From Zygnema cylindricum (lineage: Eukaryota > Streptophyta > Zygnematophyceae > Zygnematales > Zygnemataceae): a stretch of 64,000 bases of DNA. The translations under genes were made by a program, and so were the position numbers. This document shows positions 34,201 to 47,000 of the stretch, one piece after another. The notes under the pieces are model-generated. The model made no database searches, had not been told where the DNA came from, and worked only from the letters and a program-made list of their open reading frames with translations. Position 1 is the first letter of the stretch, and every line of letters starts with the position of its first letter. The stretch covers positions 62,001 through 126,000 of the forward strand of contig JBBHKE010003059.1 in the NCBI GenBank assembly GCA_037447655.1, in the 5' to 3' direction.

Positions 34201-37200
34201 TGTCGCTCCTCAGCTGGTCTAAGCTATTAGGTGCAAAAAAGTCCATTACTTACTGCAGAGTAGGTTTGCAGGAAAAGATTATTGGCTAGAGCAAAAAAGA
34301 ATGCAGCATTATTTGATGTGTTAAAATGTCCTCCACTTTTATTCCAAACTAGAACTCTCGAACCCAATGATGCGATACGAGGAAAACAATTAATTGGCTA
34401 CACCGTGCATTGCTATTAGTGTTAATAAATTATTTGCCACATAAAACATCTTTTCTCCGTACACACTTGTCTGATTTCCAATTTGAGACCGCCAATCGGG
34501 AAGCTGAGAACCTTACCTTTCAATCGCAACTGTTAGATCCACAATCCGACATGTGCGTACGGAGAAAAGATGTTTTAAGAGACGAAAAAAACATTAACAC
34601 TAATAGCGATTCACGGTGTACCTTACAGAACGCTTCTCAAAAACATTACTCAAATGCGATTATTGGTTAAATAACCATGATCACAGCGTACAGAAAGGTA
34701 GCTTTTAGTTGCATATTTAAAAAACTGCTATAATCCACATCATGATCAAAAGTGGGATGCAAATGCATTAATGCATTACCTTTATCCTATGCTAGCACAT
34801 TCTGGTCCCACATCTGACTTTAGAGGTCATTTTTCACTCTCTATAGCAAAAGACCCTACAAAAGTCCCAACGCCTACCAAAAAAATGGACAATCAGAGCC
34901 TACTATTGTGACCAGGTTGAAAGTCCCCTAATGCTGCCATCACTTTCTAGAGCGATTTGGACGAAATTACTACAATTTCCATGATTTAATAGAAGCAATT
35001 TGGAAACCCAAAAAAAATTTGCAGCCAGGCCCACCTTCATCAAGATCTCTAATATGTGCTGGAGTGGGATTTGGCTGGAATTAGATAAGATGCAGAGCAT
35101 TGGACTAACAAACTACACGCCCAACGACATTAGAGTTAATGACTTATTAGCGTTCACACATTTTATTCCATTTAACTACAATAAACTATGTTAAACAATG
35201 TTATGCCACGTGGCTCATTACTGGCCACTTAACTAAATAACATTATGAAAACCAATTTATGATTTTGGGTAAAAAAACACTCTTGAATTAGTGTGATTAA
35301 CTCTAATAGCAGTGGGAAGTGTAGCCTTTGTACTAACCTTCCAAGCTGATAGGCACAGAGCTTGCCCTCCAGTGTGCAAAAGAGGAGCACAGGAGCAGGC
35401 GGCAGTTTCTGTTCAGCGCTGTCATCTCTAGGGTCCACCAGCTGACGTTCCGGACAGGTAAATGCAAAACGTAATCCCACCAGAGCGTTATCGTTGCCAT
35501 TAGCTGCAAATACCAACATAATTTTAGAGAGGAAATTCAGACGAAGTACACATTTCATGACAAAAAAGAGTTAGTTTAACATTCAATTGCAGTTTCAACG
35601 TCTTAACATTGAGTTTATACCCTTTTCAAAGGTTATATTCCATTTTTTTTTGAACAAGTACCTACAGCGGGACATTGCTGAGAGGTATATTGCTATCTGG
35701 GAAATTTACATACAAAAATTGAGTCACCATTGCTAAGAATTTTGTGATCTACGTTTAGATTTCCTATTTCCACAATGAATAATTTTTTCTTAACTAACCA
35801 ATGCAGTCTAAAGTTGGACAGGGAGGAAATCAAACAAGACTTTCACATTTAGTAGACTGACCAAAATTACATATTTCAAAAGTACGTGTACATGATATAT
35901 TCTGTACATCCATACATACACTGTTTAAAGAACAAGTACCTGTGTACTATTCCATACATCTATACGTGTACAGGCATACAGAGAAGTAAAATTCCTTTAT
36001 GATTCAAAATTCCTACATTATGCTAAAGTTGTAACTTATGTGCCCGGGTGTAAAAACTGGATTTTAGCTACAAAATCTTATATGGTAAAAATGTTGTTTG
36101 CCATAGATGTTAATTCGATCGAGGATTTTGAACCGAAAATTAAAAAATAGTGTTAAAAAAATAGTGTTAACTGAACACAATTTAAGTATTATTAAGTAAG
36201 GTGGACAAAAACGAGCCAGTGTAGTTAATACTAATAGCACTTCAATGCTAATTACCCACAATTTCTAAAGACGTCTCAAAGTGTAAGGTTTGGAAGATAT
36301 TGGAGTTCTTGAGGTTGCAAAAGAGGAAGCATGAAGCTTGCCGAAAATTCAGCAAACATGGGGGCTAAATTGCATCTCATGCTATATTAGAAGGCCAAAC
36401 TTGCACTAAAACTGCAATACCTTGAAGTTCCACTCGGGGTGTCCAGTTATCATTGACAATTTCTAGGGGAACAACTTCCCCTGGACCTTTCCCTTCTTCG
36501 TTAGGCAGCCATTGCAGTACATTTATATGGTCGTCGACACTCCGGCTACTCGCTACCACAGCAATATCCCTGCCACACCGAAGTTTTTAAATTAAAAATT
36601 TCTCAAAGGAGTTGACGATCCAGCAGTTAAAAATTTTCAGTACATTCTACGAACATTCGATGTTTTGACAGATTTCCAGAATATGTGCAGCATCAACAGC
36701 AATAATGACTTCATGAAATTTGAGACAGTCATTAGACAAGCAAAAATAATCCAGGAACAGACGCGATACAACAAAGGCCTTAAACTCGATTCTGGTAAGA
36801 GTCGAATCTAATAAATTTATACATCAAAGAAAAAGAGAATTAGAGCAAAAATGACTCTAAACTGAAGTTCGACTCGAGGATGGACAGGCAGTGTCGAAAA
36901 AACAATTCGGCTGTAGACACAAGAGCGAAGTACAAAACAAAAAAATCACATTCTCCAGGAGCCAATGCGAGGGAAATTAACAAGCAAACACAATAACAAA
37001 CTATCCTCTTACCAGTCCTCGATAATGTCGACAAGTATACGACCGGCCCTCATATCTTCAGACACACTTGCAAACACTCTCATCGGGGCAAAAACCTTCT
37101 TTTGCGACTTTTCCTGCACCCTTCGAAGGAGACAAATACCAGGCTAATGTAAGTTCCGTAGCTTCAACTTGCAAGCAAAGCAGGCTTACTGATTTGTCAA

Positions 37201-40082
37201 AAGTGTAAATATGTCGGACAACAAGGTGGAAATAAAAGCTGCAGGCAGGCCACATGTTGGGCAATTACAAAATAATTTACTTGAAAATAAAACGTAGTGC
37301 ACTGTCTGAAAAATTAGACAGAATAACTTCACAAAAAACATCATTACCAGAGCTTCTATACAAAATACTTCAGTGTGAATGGCCCAGTCTATCTTCAATT
37401 GCGAACATTTGACACAACAACAACAACTAGCTCAGCTTGACACATGCCCGGAAAATACATTTAGGATACCAAAAAAACTGCTGACAACCAGCAATTCCAA
37501 CACTTTCCTGGCACTGATGATGCTAACTGGTTTCGATCCAGGTCATATCAAATAACCAAAACTGAACAGAAGACAGTTTGCACGCATGGACCATAGCATT
37601 TAAAACGTAACAAAAAAATGACATATCATACCTGCTGGAGGCCTTCTGATGTGGACCTAATGATCAATAGTTGGCTGCAAAAATCCCCATCATCAGTGTA
37701 CTCGCACTCAACCAATAAGCTGTCATCTCGAATCCAATTGGCCGACACAACTGCAATCAAAGCAACCTAGCCCCATTAGACCGTCATACAACATGCTTTA
37801 GATTAGCATGGTTGACTATGTAAAATTAAATGCTTGAATATGTAAAATCACATACTTGAGTGCGTAAAGTTACATGCTGCAGTAGGTGAAACTACATGAG
37901 TGAGTATGTAGCAACATGCTTGAGTATGCTGCTCAAGTTATTCGATATGCGGCAATTTTGATAATCAAATGACTAACCCTGACCACTTCACTATTTACTA
38001 TGAACGAAAATCAAATCTGCTAGTCGAAGTCCATGGAGCAATGATCTAAATCAATGGGGAACAGTGACGAGTCGTCTTCCAACCAGTCAAGCAATAAGCG
38101 TTTCATCAACAGGCTTTCTCGCGGTCCAAGAGCTCGGCCAAAGACAGACTTAAAATTTTCGACATTTGCATACAAAAACAAACCTGTTAAAGCATCTTTA
38201 TTCTCTGCCAGCTGTCGTGGCAGTTGCATGGTATATAGTGGTGAAAACTGAAGTGAACAAATTTCAACGAAGCCATCGGAGGTGATCAAAGCAATATGTT
38301 GACCAGCAGGGCTCCACGTGGCTGCCCATCCATATGCAAAACCGTCAAAAAGGGTAAGCGAGCTGTGACTTCCAGCGCGAAGCACAGCTAAGTTTTGGGA
38401 ATGGCTGTGTATTCGTCTTAATTATATACACTTTAATGACAAGAATACGAGATATTTTTCATTTTATGTGGTAAACAACTCTAAACTTCGTTCGGCAGAA
38501 AGCAGTAATCCAACAGATTTTGCCATGAAAATGCAGAGGTCAATTTTCATAGCATACCAAGATGATCATAATAAAACAGGTTTTGGTTGGAAGTATATAA
38601 CCCTCATAGGAGATCTTAGAAAAAAATAAAAAAAGGGAGGTCACTGATGAGAAACATTTACGCCATAAGAAAACAGGAACAAGTATGTCATCTATGGGAG
38701 ACCAAATCAACCAGGTAGTAATTAACTGTTTCTTTAAAGCGCCAAAGAAAAATGAAACTATCTACGTTAAATAAAAGCAATACACCATACCTGCACTTTT
38801 ACCCGATGAAGCAGGTGAGCCAAAATGCGTCCCAATTCTCCCTTGGAAAATGTTCTCGTTTCTTGTCAAGATGAAATAGGCATTTGAACTAGATGGAGAC
38901 CAATGAAACTCGGCCACTTCACCATCAGCAACCTCCCTCGTCTCAAATGGTTCACAAGTTGCCTGTAGTGGAAAATCTTGAGTCAACAACGTGGAGGAAG
39001 AAAAAAATGACCATAAACTGCCAACATTATTTTTCCTCACTTTATGGTTCATAACACAAGTTCACCGGAAATAGTTTCCATATGGAAATAGAGAAACACG
39101 GGGACTTTACAAACAACATGAAATGGTCCAAACTTCGCCAAATCACGTAGCCATCACGCTTTCAACAGAAAAAGAAAAGAAAGAAAAAAGAAGGCACTGG
39201 AATTAAGGAATTCCAGTCTCTACCTTGCTCAACAAAGAGGGAACATCGTAAAACATGAGCTTCTGACCACTCCCACCAACCAGAATAAGATCGTCACAGG
39301 ATAGGGATAATATCTGAAGGCTTTGCAAACCAATTTTCACAAAGTCTTCTTTGCTTCCCAAGAATTCAGAAGATTCTTTGCAACTTTTCGGCACTGTTTC
39401 TGATGCATGGAGAAGCGTCGACGTTTTTGCAGCATAAAACCCTGCAAATGAGTTTTGGACTAAGATATGTGAGTTTACGTCATCAATCGAGGCATTCGTT
39501 GAGCTACAGCATAAACAAACAAACCAAAAAAAAGAACAATCATTACCTACTTCACCTGAAAAAACGATATAAAGACTTTTTTGGACTAAAAAGTTAATAC
39601 ATGGTTGCCAAGACCATTCCTCTACCCTTAAGGAATTGTTTTCACAATACCAAGTTACACCGATTGTTTTTATGGTAAGCTTCATGAAAAAAAGTGTGAT
39701 GGACGATCTTCTGAGTGCATGGAAGAAACAAAAAGTGCAAAATGAAAGTGAAAAATGTCACACAAGATCAAATAAGAAAATCCAAGAACACTGTGAAAAC
39801 AACTGCAGACACTGCGATTGGTCTGATAAGACAAACATAAAACAAACATAAACACAAACACAAACACAAACATTCATTTAAACACAAAAGATTGGTGTTC
39901 TTACCGCTTGTGTCAGCAAAAAAAGTCAAACCATAGATGTTGGAAACTGCCAACAGCTGGCAGCCTGAAGGATTGCCATCGCCCTCCTCCAAAGTCTCTA
40001 CTGGAGAAGCAGATAAATCAGAGCCAATATGACGAAAAAGAAGAGTCTCAATCTCATGAGCTTCAGCTTCAACCACTTCCAT
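25276..40082 (-). CDS. NUP214: Nuclear pore complex protein NUP214, 15 exons, about 2001 aa
   Basis: This is an FG nucleoporin of the cytoplasmic face of the nuclear pore, needed for mRNA export with the helicase Dbp5 (family knowledge). Exons, frame-checked: 40082-39905, 39441-39224, 38962-38791, 38387-38184, 37750-37632, 37143-37013, 36569-36421, 35503-35338, 34112-33863, 33497-32546, 32034-31785, 31306-30922, 30763-29917, 28394-26616 and 25481-25276. Residues 1-445 form the N-terminal beta-propeller (QLLAVSNIYGLTFFADTSG, WSPAGQHIALITSDG, RAGRILVDIIEDW). A low-complexity linker follows, with four ISGGGEKYST units and about four SPFSPLPFSQPTSST units. A coiled coil lies near residues 800-842. 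The C-terminal half is rich in FG and PFG motifs and ends SPLFTEMRK, as in other plant NUP214s. Two oddities are an 11-residue repeat array (residues about 1382-1564) and a run of about 17 Gly. The exon 13 donor (29917, TTTG|GTTCGT) was chosen because it alone keeps the frame into exon 14. The gene is divergent from DXR. Confidence 0.93.
25487..25975. repeat. Minisatellite in NUP214 intron 14
   Basis: About 12-15 degenerate copies of a unit of about 34 bp (AACAAACTCCAAAACACAGA then TAAATATATT) fill much of the last intron, starting next to the acceptor of the last exon. Confidence 0.75.
26422..26463. repeat. Imperfect hairpin in NUP214 intron 14
   Basis: GATAACCCCATATTATACG and an inverse CGAATAGAATGGGATTATC face each other. 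The ends resemble the CATACTATACG termini of the element at 3679-4237, so this may be a tiny relic of that family. Confidence 0.4.
26747..26799 (-). repeat. NUP214: GGA codon run in NUP214 exon 14 (poly-Gly)
   Basis: A CTC/GGA trinucleotide run of about 50 bp inside the coding exon encodes about 17 consecutive glycines within the FG region. The frame stays open. Trinucleotide runs are length-unstable, so alleles may differ. Confidence 0.85.
27723..28272 (-). repeat. NUP214: 33-bp coding minisatellite in NUP214: about 17 units of ANQDAALKQQA
   Basis: About seventeen tandem units encode the 11-residue consensus A-N-Q-D-A-A-L-K-Q-Q-A; four units have 10 residues (for example ANEDAAGKQA). The frame is kept throughout. 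The composition (A, Q, N, D, K) with hydrophobic spacing of 3 and 4 predicts a long helix, possibly a coiled coil. It lies between the FG-poor and FG-rich parts. I know of no such array in described plant NUP214 proteins, but could not search. Confidence 0.9.
28470..28600. repeat. GGGGA/GGAGG purine tract in NUP214 intron 13
   Basis: A G/A-only stretch of about 130 bp on the plus strand. In the NUP214 pre-mRNA it reads as a polypyrimidine tract, about 80 bp upstream of the exon 14 acceptor. Confidence 0.75.
28979..29204. mobile_element. Family B MITE in NUP214 intron 13 (226 bp)
   Basis: The left end is ACCGTAAATCACTACCAG and the right end TAATAGTGATTCACGGTG followed by TA. The termini are inverses with a few changes. 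It is non-coding. Confidence 0.6.
31386..31575. mobile_element. Family B MITE in NUP214 intron 11
   Basis: It begins CACCGTGTATCGCTATTA after TA. Near the other end is the inverse TTGCTATTAACGCTAATC. Subterminal GTGCACACTTGTCGGGTT also matches the 34401-34618 copy. The right border is approximate. Confidence 0.55.
33226..33407 (-). repeat. NUP214: 45-bp coding repeat in NUP214 exon 10: SPFSPLPFSQPTSST
   Basis: Four near-identical 45-bp units encode the 15-residue unit SPFSPLPFSQPTSST, followed by two diverged units (SPFSMPATLLRPTSS and SPFPIAASLQRPPPS). PFS rather than FG motifs dominate. This gives a flexible Ser/Pro-rich linker at about residues 560-620. Confidence 0.88.
33578..33735. mobile_element. 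Family B MITE remnant in NUP214 intron 9
   Basis: The left end CACCGTGAATCACTATTAG follows TA. A candidate right end near 33715-33733 (AGCATTGCTAACGCT) is diverged. Confidence 0.45.
33888..34010 (-). repeat. NUP214: 30-bp coding repeat in NUP214 exon 9: ISGGGEKYST
   Basis: Four tandem 30-bp units, almost identical, encode I-S-G-G-G-E-K-Y-S-T (the first has G for E). The low divergence suggests recent expansion. It lies just after the beta-propeller. Confidence 0.9.
34401..34618. mobile_element. Family B MITE, best-preserved copy (218 bp), in NUP214 intron 8
   Basis: The ends are CACCGTGCATTGCTATTAG and the inverse CTAATAGCGATTCACGGTG, flanked by TA on both sides. The inverted homology extends through subterminal blocks (AACATCTTTTCTCCGTAC with GTACGGAGAAAAGATGTT), so most of the element folds on itself. 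It has no coding capacity. Confidence 0.82.
39841..39878. repeat. ACAAAC microsatellite in NUP214 intron 1
   Basis: About six copies of ACAAAC/ATAAAC lie near the exon 1 donor. Confidence 0.65.
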
Positions 40083-41075
40083 GATGAAAAACTAAAGAGT
40101 AATTAAAAAAAAAAAACGGAAAATTAAAATGTCAGTCAGGACGGGTAAAGAATTGCCCTCATAGGAGACGGAGAGGCGAGTTAAGAGAAAGAAAAAAGAG
40201 AAAGTCCTCTAAAAAAAAAAACATATCAGTGCAATTCGATCTTGTGGAGCAAGTGGAATGGGAAGACGAGACAGAAGCCGTCCTTTGCAATTCAGTAAAT
40301 GATTTTGTCATCGAATACTTTCTCTAGGATCACTTTTTAAAAATATGAATTTTCAAGTAGAAGGCTTGATAAAAGTAAATCGTATTCTGTCAATTTTGTT
40401 TCCCTTCGAAAACTATGTTTGAAAACATTTCCCACTTTACTAATGCGCACTTTACTAATGCGCACTTTAAAACTTCGGCAAGACAAAGTCGCAAACTTCC
40501 TATCCAATTCGTTCCCTTCAAAAGCTACAGTATTATGTTTCAAACTTTCACAGCTTTCCCGGTTTCCTCACCTCCTAGTGCGCACTTTAAAATCTTCGCG
40601 GCTATTTTGAACTCGCTGCTAAAATTCAACCGACAAATACGAATATCTTCCCACTCGCTGAGAGAGTCCTACATTCTTACATATTCGTATTTACGTATAT
40701 ACTCACTATAGCATCCTGTGTTTCTATGAGGGGCTTAGAACTGCAAACAGGCGATTCTTGACGGTTCAATTATTGTACTGTCTATATGCTATCACTCAGT
40801 TCGTGGCTCCGTGTGACAGCGCACCCATTCCCTTTTTTCCACCCATCAGTTCGAATTCGTACAAAGTGCTCGTACGGCAAGATTAGCGCATTTGAAATAG
40901 GATGGGGAATTTCCACGTGGCAGCTTTTGAAGCCCTTCATTTTAGCAGCGTATCTAGAGTTCTGGAGCTCCTGTCTGCCCTCGTCCCCTCTCTCTTTTTT
41001 TTATTACTGCTGCCAGAATACTGGTACAACACTTGAGTCAATACTTGAAACTCTTCGAGGCAGCTTTTTACAAAA
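40083..41075. promoter_or_regulatory. Shared divergent promoter region of NUP214 and DXR
   Basis: This 993-bp gap lies between two start codons pointing away from each other. The motif GCGCACTTTA occurs three times in one orientation (40445, 40460 and 40580), which is more than expected by chance and could be a regulatory site. I could not place TATA boxes with confidence. Part of the region will be 5' untranslated sequence. Confidence 0.5.
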
Positions 41076-44000
41076 ATGGCAACTGCAAGAGCCTTCCAAG
41101 TGGCCTCCACTTGTCTGGACTCTCCACGCGAATCTCTTTCTCATACTTTTCTTGAAGAGTCTTTGACAACCACGGTAAATATTAACTTTAAACTGTTGTT
41201 TTTTGGAAGTTGAGTTCGACATTGACTGGAATCCGTTGAAATAATAAGCTTTACAGTGATAATAGTAATAAGCTTCATAAGCTATAAAAGCGTAATAAAG
41301 CGTAATAACGACCTTTATTTAAATAGGTTATTGTAACAGGTTTTAGTCTTAGGAGCTGAGACGTCTGAAAACAGAGAGGTGTTCGTCATGTTTTTTTTGC
41401 ATCCCTTTATAAAAACTTTTTGTATTTTGTAGGATTTGTGTTTATGAAAAACTGGTTACTCAGCAAGGTCTGTGGATTTTTTTCTCCGGGAAGAATCGCA
41501 GATAATACAACCTTATCTTTTTTAACCTCGAAGCAAAGGGCCTACCAGATTATGTGTTTGTGTCTTAAGGATCCTCCGGGAAAATGTAAATTCTGGGTAG
41601 AATGTCTTTAATAATAGTTTTTCCGAAATTTATTTCTTTGCATGGAGCAGTAATTGCAGATATCCTCGGTATATATATGCATGGAACAATAATTGCAGAG
41701 CAGTAGAATGACCTTAGTAACATTTATTCTGATTTTTTTTTCTTTGCATGGAGCAATAGTTGCAGAGCAGTCGCTCTTTGCAGCTTCCCAAACTTTTTTC
41801 TGGCAAATCATCCTTTGCTGGTGTCAAGCTTTCCGGTGAGTGGATCATATTTTGCTGCTTTTTGTGAATTTTTTGGAAGAAAAAAAAATGCATGTCTGTC
41901 ATTGACTCCTTTCGTGTGCTAGGGTAAAATATGGGGTAAACTATGGTCGGAAAAGGGTTTGAAAGGGGTAAAAAAGGGTGAAAGGAGGGTAAATAAGGGT
42001 GTAAAATCCAGTTTTTTGCCTTTTGTAAATCACGATCCTTGGCCTCTGGCAGATAAAGCTTGGTCAAGTAGATACAAGAAATGGAATGCAATATGGAAAC
42101 ATAAAGCGAATGGCCGAAATTCTGATTTTTGTTTCGGGGATTAGATTGGATAATGACCGACGGTCTACGTCTGTTCTTGAATTATTAAAATGGGTGCATA
42201 TATATAACAGTTAAGCAATTATAAATGTGGGTGATTCCTTTTTGTTTTTAGGGATTAGATTCGACATGACATGACAGTCCCTGGTTTTCTTTGTCAGTAA
42301 AGCTCCATAAAGAACATATATTGTTGTAAAGCCTTTTCTTTGCAATCTGATGTTTCTGATCTCATCCAAAGAAGGCAGCTTTAAAAAAAACAAAAGAAAA
42401 ATGTTTAAAAAAGAGAGGGCGAGAGAGAGAGAGATAGAGAGAAAAAAAGAGAAAGAGATAGAGAGAGAGAGAGAAAGAGACAGAGGCAGAGAAAGAGGGA
42501 GAGAGGGGGAGAAAAAGAAAAGGAGAAACAAAGAGAGAAAGAGTGAGAGAGACAGAAGCAAAGAAAAACAGTGCGAGAGATATGTTTCTAAACTCATCCA
42601 GAGAAGGCTGCTTCAATAAGTAGATAAAATTTGTAGCCACGAGGGTGGTGGAGTTGCAGGCTCATGTTCTCAGCGCAGGCCTTCTGCACCTGCAGCCAAT
42701 CAGAAGAGGACAGGTGGCACCACCTGTTCAGCCAGTGACGTGCCTTCGGCCTGGCCGGGTCGTGTCACACCTCCTACAAACCCTCGCACATGGGAAGGAC
42801 CCAAACCAATTTCTTTGGTTGGTTCAACAGGATCCATCGGTACTCAGGTATTCTTTCAGGGAATTTGCTGTCATTTTCCAAGTAGCAGTTCAGCATTTTG
42901 TAGTATAGAAGTTTTGTTCTTTAAAATTTTGTCGTTTTGTGGAGTTCATCTTGAGAATTTATATAGGAAGTTACTAGCAGGATGGTCACTACATTGAGAA
43001 ACGTTTCGCAAGTTGCTTTTGATTGACACGTTGCCTTGCTGGTTTTTCATGTATTCTTTGTAAGAAAAAATCTTGCATGTCAATCTTTTCATATTTGACT
43101 TCTTTACCTTTGTAAAGCACGATCCTCGGGGTCTGGCAGCTAGAGCTAAGTCAACAGATACAAGAAAGGGACTACAATATGCAAACATAAAGCGAATGGC
43201 TGAAATTGTGACATCCTGCTATCCACCACAAGAAGATGATATACACAACTTGGTTTTTATTTTTAATAGTATGAAATCTGAGCCATTTTGGGCACGGGTG
43301 GATTTTGGCCAGACACTAGACATTGTCGCAGAGAATCCGGACAGCTTTCGTGTTGTGGCCCTCGCGGCTGGTTCAAATGTTGCCTTGTTATCTGAACAGG
43401 TGTGTAATTGTGACATGGAACCTGTTTTATTTGTTGCATACAGTTTAGCATACTGATGACGCCATTTTTAAGATGAAAGAAGTGCTTTCTGCAAGGGAAA
43501 AATGCAAATTTATGTTCGGATGTGAAAAAAGTGGGCTCACTAATCAACATTTTGCCCTTGATAGTATTATTAGAAATCCCCTGAGATCCCGCTTCTTCTT
43601 CATTAATATAGCCCAGGGAAACTGAAATAGTTCAGTTGTCTACATGGCTGTTAACAAAAGCAGTGTAGTTTGAAGGAGACACCTCAATTCAACTGCAATT
43701 ATTTTCTTAATTGTTGCAACTTGGCTCTATAAGATGCTTGTGTGAGCATTACTATTGTGCATTATGAAAGGATGGAACATCTTGTGAGCTTTTGTTCCTT
43801 GGTGAAATCATTCCGGCAGATTGAAATTAGAACGTGTCTACGGCTCTCTGACACTATTATTGCAATAATATTATATTTAAATTGCTTTGACACCACAATA
43901 GTGTCTTGGCATGTGTTTTGAGAAGTAGGGGTCAATCATGGCTAGGAGGTACTGATACTTATCTCCAAAAGACAGGGTTGGGTTGGCTGGTGGAGCAATA

Positions 44001-47000
44001 AGCCTGTCAATAGAAAAGTCGAAGATGCTAGATGGAAAAGTCCAGCTTCCAAATCTGTGGGTCGTAGTTATTTATGACACGTGAGGCTTTGTAACAAGAG
44101 AGTCGTGACTGAGTTTGACACCACAGACATTGAGAAGTAAAAATGGGCAAATGTTTTCTTTTTCAAGTGTGTTGTTGTCCCTAATGTAAAATACAAATAT
44201 GTGATTAAGTAGTTATTGCCACAGTATGTTCCTGGAACTAGGAAGCTAAACAAGCTTGATATATTTATAATTTATAAGTCGGGACGGACAAATATATCAA
44301 GCAATTTGGAGAGCGGTGTTTTTTTTGTATCAAATGAAGGATGTGGAAAAATGTTTGCTTCATGTTTGTGGTTTAACTGTGGTTAGAAGGGTTGTTTTGA
44401 TCGCAGGTCCGGCAATTTAAACCAAAGATGGTGTCCATTCAAAATGCGTCTCTGGTGGCAGAGCTGAAAGAAGCCATAAAAGATGTTCATCCTCAGCCGG
44501 TTATTCTTGCAGGCGAGGAGGGCATTGTTGAGGTAAAGCAACTTTTTTCACCATGCGTCTTTCATAGGAGGTGTATTTGATTTTTTGACGTAAATACCAA
44601 ATATAGTGGTCAACTCTGTGTTAATTGTATAGTTGTAAATTAGACGGGTCTTATGTTTTATGTGGATGAGAGTTATTAGCGAGACATTGTTCAGCATACC
44701 TGTCTATATCTTGTAAAAGCTCATATTCAGATAACAATGTTGGCAGTCAGTATTCTTGTAATGACAGGACATTTTTGCAGAAATGCTTTGTTTTATGTTT
44801 TAATCCAAAGTGGCTTTGGACATTCTTAAGGTATTCCTTGCGAATGCTAAATGATGGCAAAGGAGGGCTGGCATATGACAGGTGGCCAGACACGAAGAAG
44901 CTGTGACAGTTGTCACAGGCATTGTGGGCTGTGCTGGTCTCAAGGTGTGTTGGAAACAAATACTGAATATTTGGGGTCTCCATCTGTCTTCAAAACTATT
45001 TGTCTATTATAGGTTGCATTGAAAAACATTTCCATCATGCTTTCTAGTGTTTGCAAAATGGGTATCAGATGGCACATAGAGCCATTAACTTCCTACAGGT
45101 CATTTTTCACAAAGGCTTATAACATATTTCACAAGTGCTGAATTACTGTATTTGATAAACCTAGATTTGGCTGCATTTGAAGGGGTGACGCACTAATTCC
45201 TCAACATTCATCTAATTAGAGTCTTTATTCAGTTTATCTTATCTCGTTTATAATGGTAATCTGAGTTCAAGTTGACCAAAGGCTAATTGCATTTGTAGTT
45301 CAAATTATTTCAACAGTGATGATGATGTCTCAGCTTGTAAAAAGCTGAGCATCTGTTTTTTTTTTCTGACACGAATGAATGAATGAAACTCAGATGACAC
45401 AAATGAATAAATGAATGAAAATACAACGACATGAATTACTGACTGAATGAATGAATAATAAATGAATGAGTAAAGGTGAACTATCATAATACGAATGAAA
45501 TGTTTGTGTCTTTGGTTTTCCCAGCCAACAGTAGCTGCTATTGAAGCTGGTAAAGATATTGCTTTGGCAAACAAGGAGACTTTGATAGCAGGAGGGCCCT
45601 ATGTGCTACCTCTCGCGAAAAAGCACGGAATTAAGATTCTTCCAGCTGATTCTGAACATTCAGCCATTTTTCAGGTGTTGTGTATGACAAAATCTCTTGT
45701 TTATTTGGGGGCTAGTTTATTTCTTAAACAAATTCTGGTATCTCTCCAAATTGGTTCTGTCAGAAGTTGAGTATCTTTACTTTTTGATTATGTTTTTTAA
45801 CATCTTTCGTTGATACATGGCCATCATCAGAGCAGCTATAGCAAGACATTCGATATTTGTTAGAATTTGTTTGTATTTCTACAAAAGACTGTCTTCTGAT
45901 AAAGTTTTCTACCTGTGCTTTTGTTTTCAAGGCAGTGTCTGCAAGGTTTGCCAGAAGGAGGCCTTCGCCGTATTATTTTAACAGCTTCAGGAGGTGCTTT
46001 CAGGTGCCTAAATCAAAACCTTGTCGGTCTCTTTTGGGCATAAGACAGGCATGAATAGATGATTACAAGATGAATTCTTGCGTTTTTCTGTGCAATTTGA
46101 ACATGCATGTTTTAGTAATGGACAGATGACTCGTCGAATAACTGCAATGATGTCGGATGAATGGGTCACTTATACCTATTTGATCTATTATTGTTTGTAG
46201 CGCTATTGGAGTTGATAAATAAAATACTAAATATAGTAGTAGTGATATAAAAATTTGGATTTTCTATTTTGATTATTTGCAGAGATTGGGAAGTTGAGCG
46301 TTTAAAGGACGTCAAGGTGGCAGATGCTTTGAAGCATCCAAACTGGAGTATGGGGAAGAAGATTACTGTCGATTCAGCCACACTGATGAATAAGGCACTT
46401 TTTTCCCCCTTAAAAATTTGCTTTCCAGAAAATCAAGCTAAGGGATGTTTGAAGAGTTCGCAAGGATTCTTTAGAATTGTCCTCACAAAAGTATATAGTT
46501 CTTTCCTGACTGTGGTTTTGAATTTAATGTGGATAAGAAAATAGCGTGGCCCACATTAACGATAGTGGGAATGTGAATAGGTGGGCATTATCTAATTTAG
46601 TGTGAATCGGTGGTCAGACAGACCTAATATGTCCTGTAACCAATAGGGCTGCTTAATGATTGGTCAAGGTAACCAATATTATCAGTTTCTGACCGCTGTG
46701 TATATTGCAGATAAGTTATCCCATGCCTGTATATTTTTCTCATCTGTTTTTATCTCGTTAGTACTTTAACAGATAGCATTCATAATATGTACCTAATTAC
46801 AGTCTAGTGTATTTTATTGTTTTTATCCCGGGTATGTACCAAAATGACATAATGAACTATGATTTAAGCGTATGCAGAAATTGCGGATAAATAATATTTG
46901 CAATGAGTAACTGTCTGCCACGTGGCAAAAAATATCCTACAAGTCTGGGCTCTGTCAAAAAGCAGCTCTGTCATATATCCATCTGCCACTTGGCAGAGTT

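Noticed and set aside
42211-42640. Leu/Ser-rich and Arg/Glu-rich open frames in DXR intron 1
   Set aside because: Produced by the GA-rich tract; no family resemblance.
46395-46544. Extension of DXR exon 8 past DSATLMNK
   Set aside because: Adds residues unrelated to DXR and ends in a stop; the core enzyme needs direct joining to GLEVIEA.
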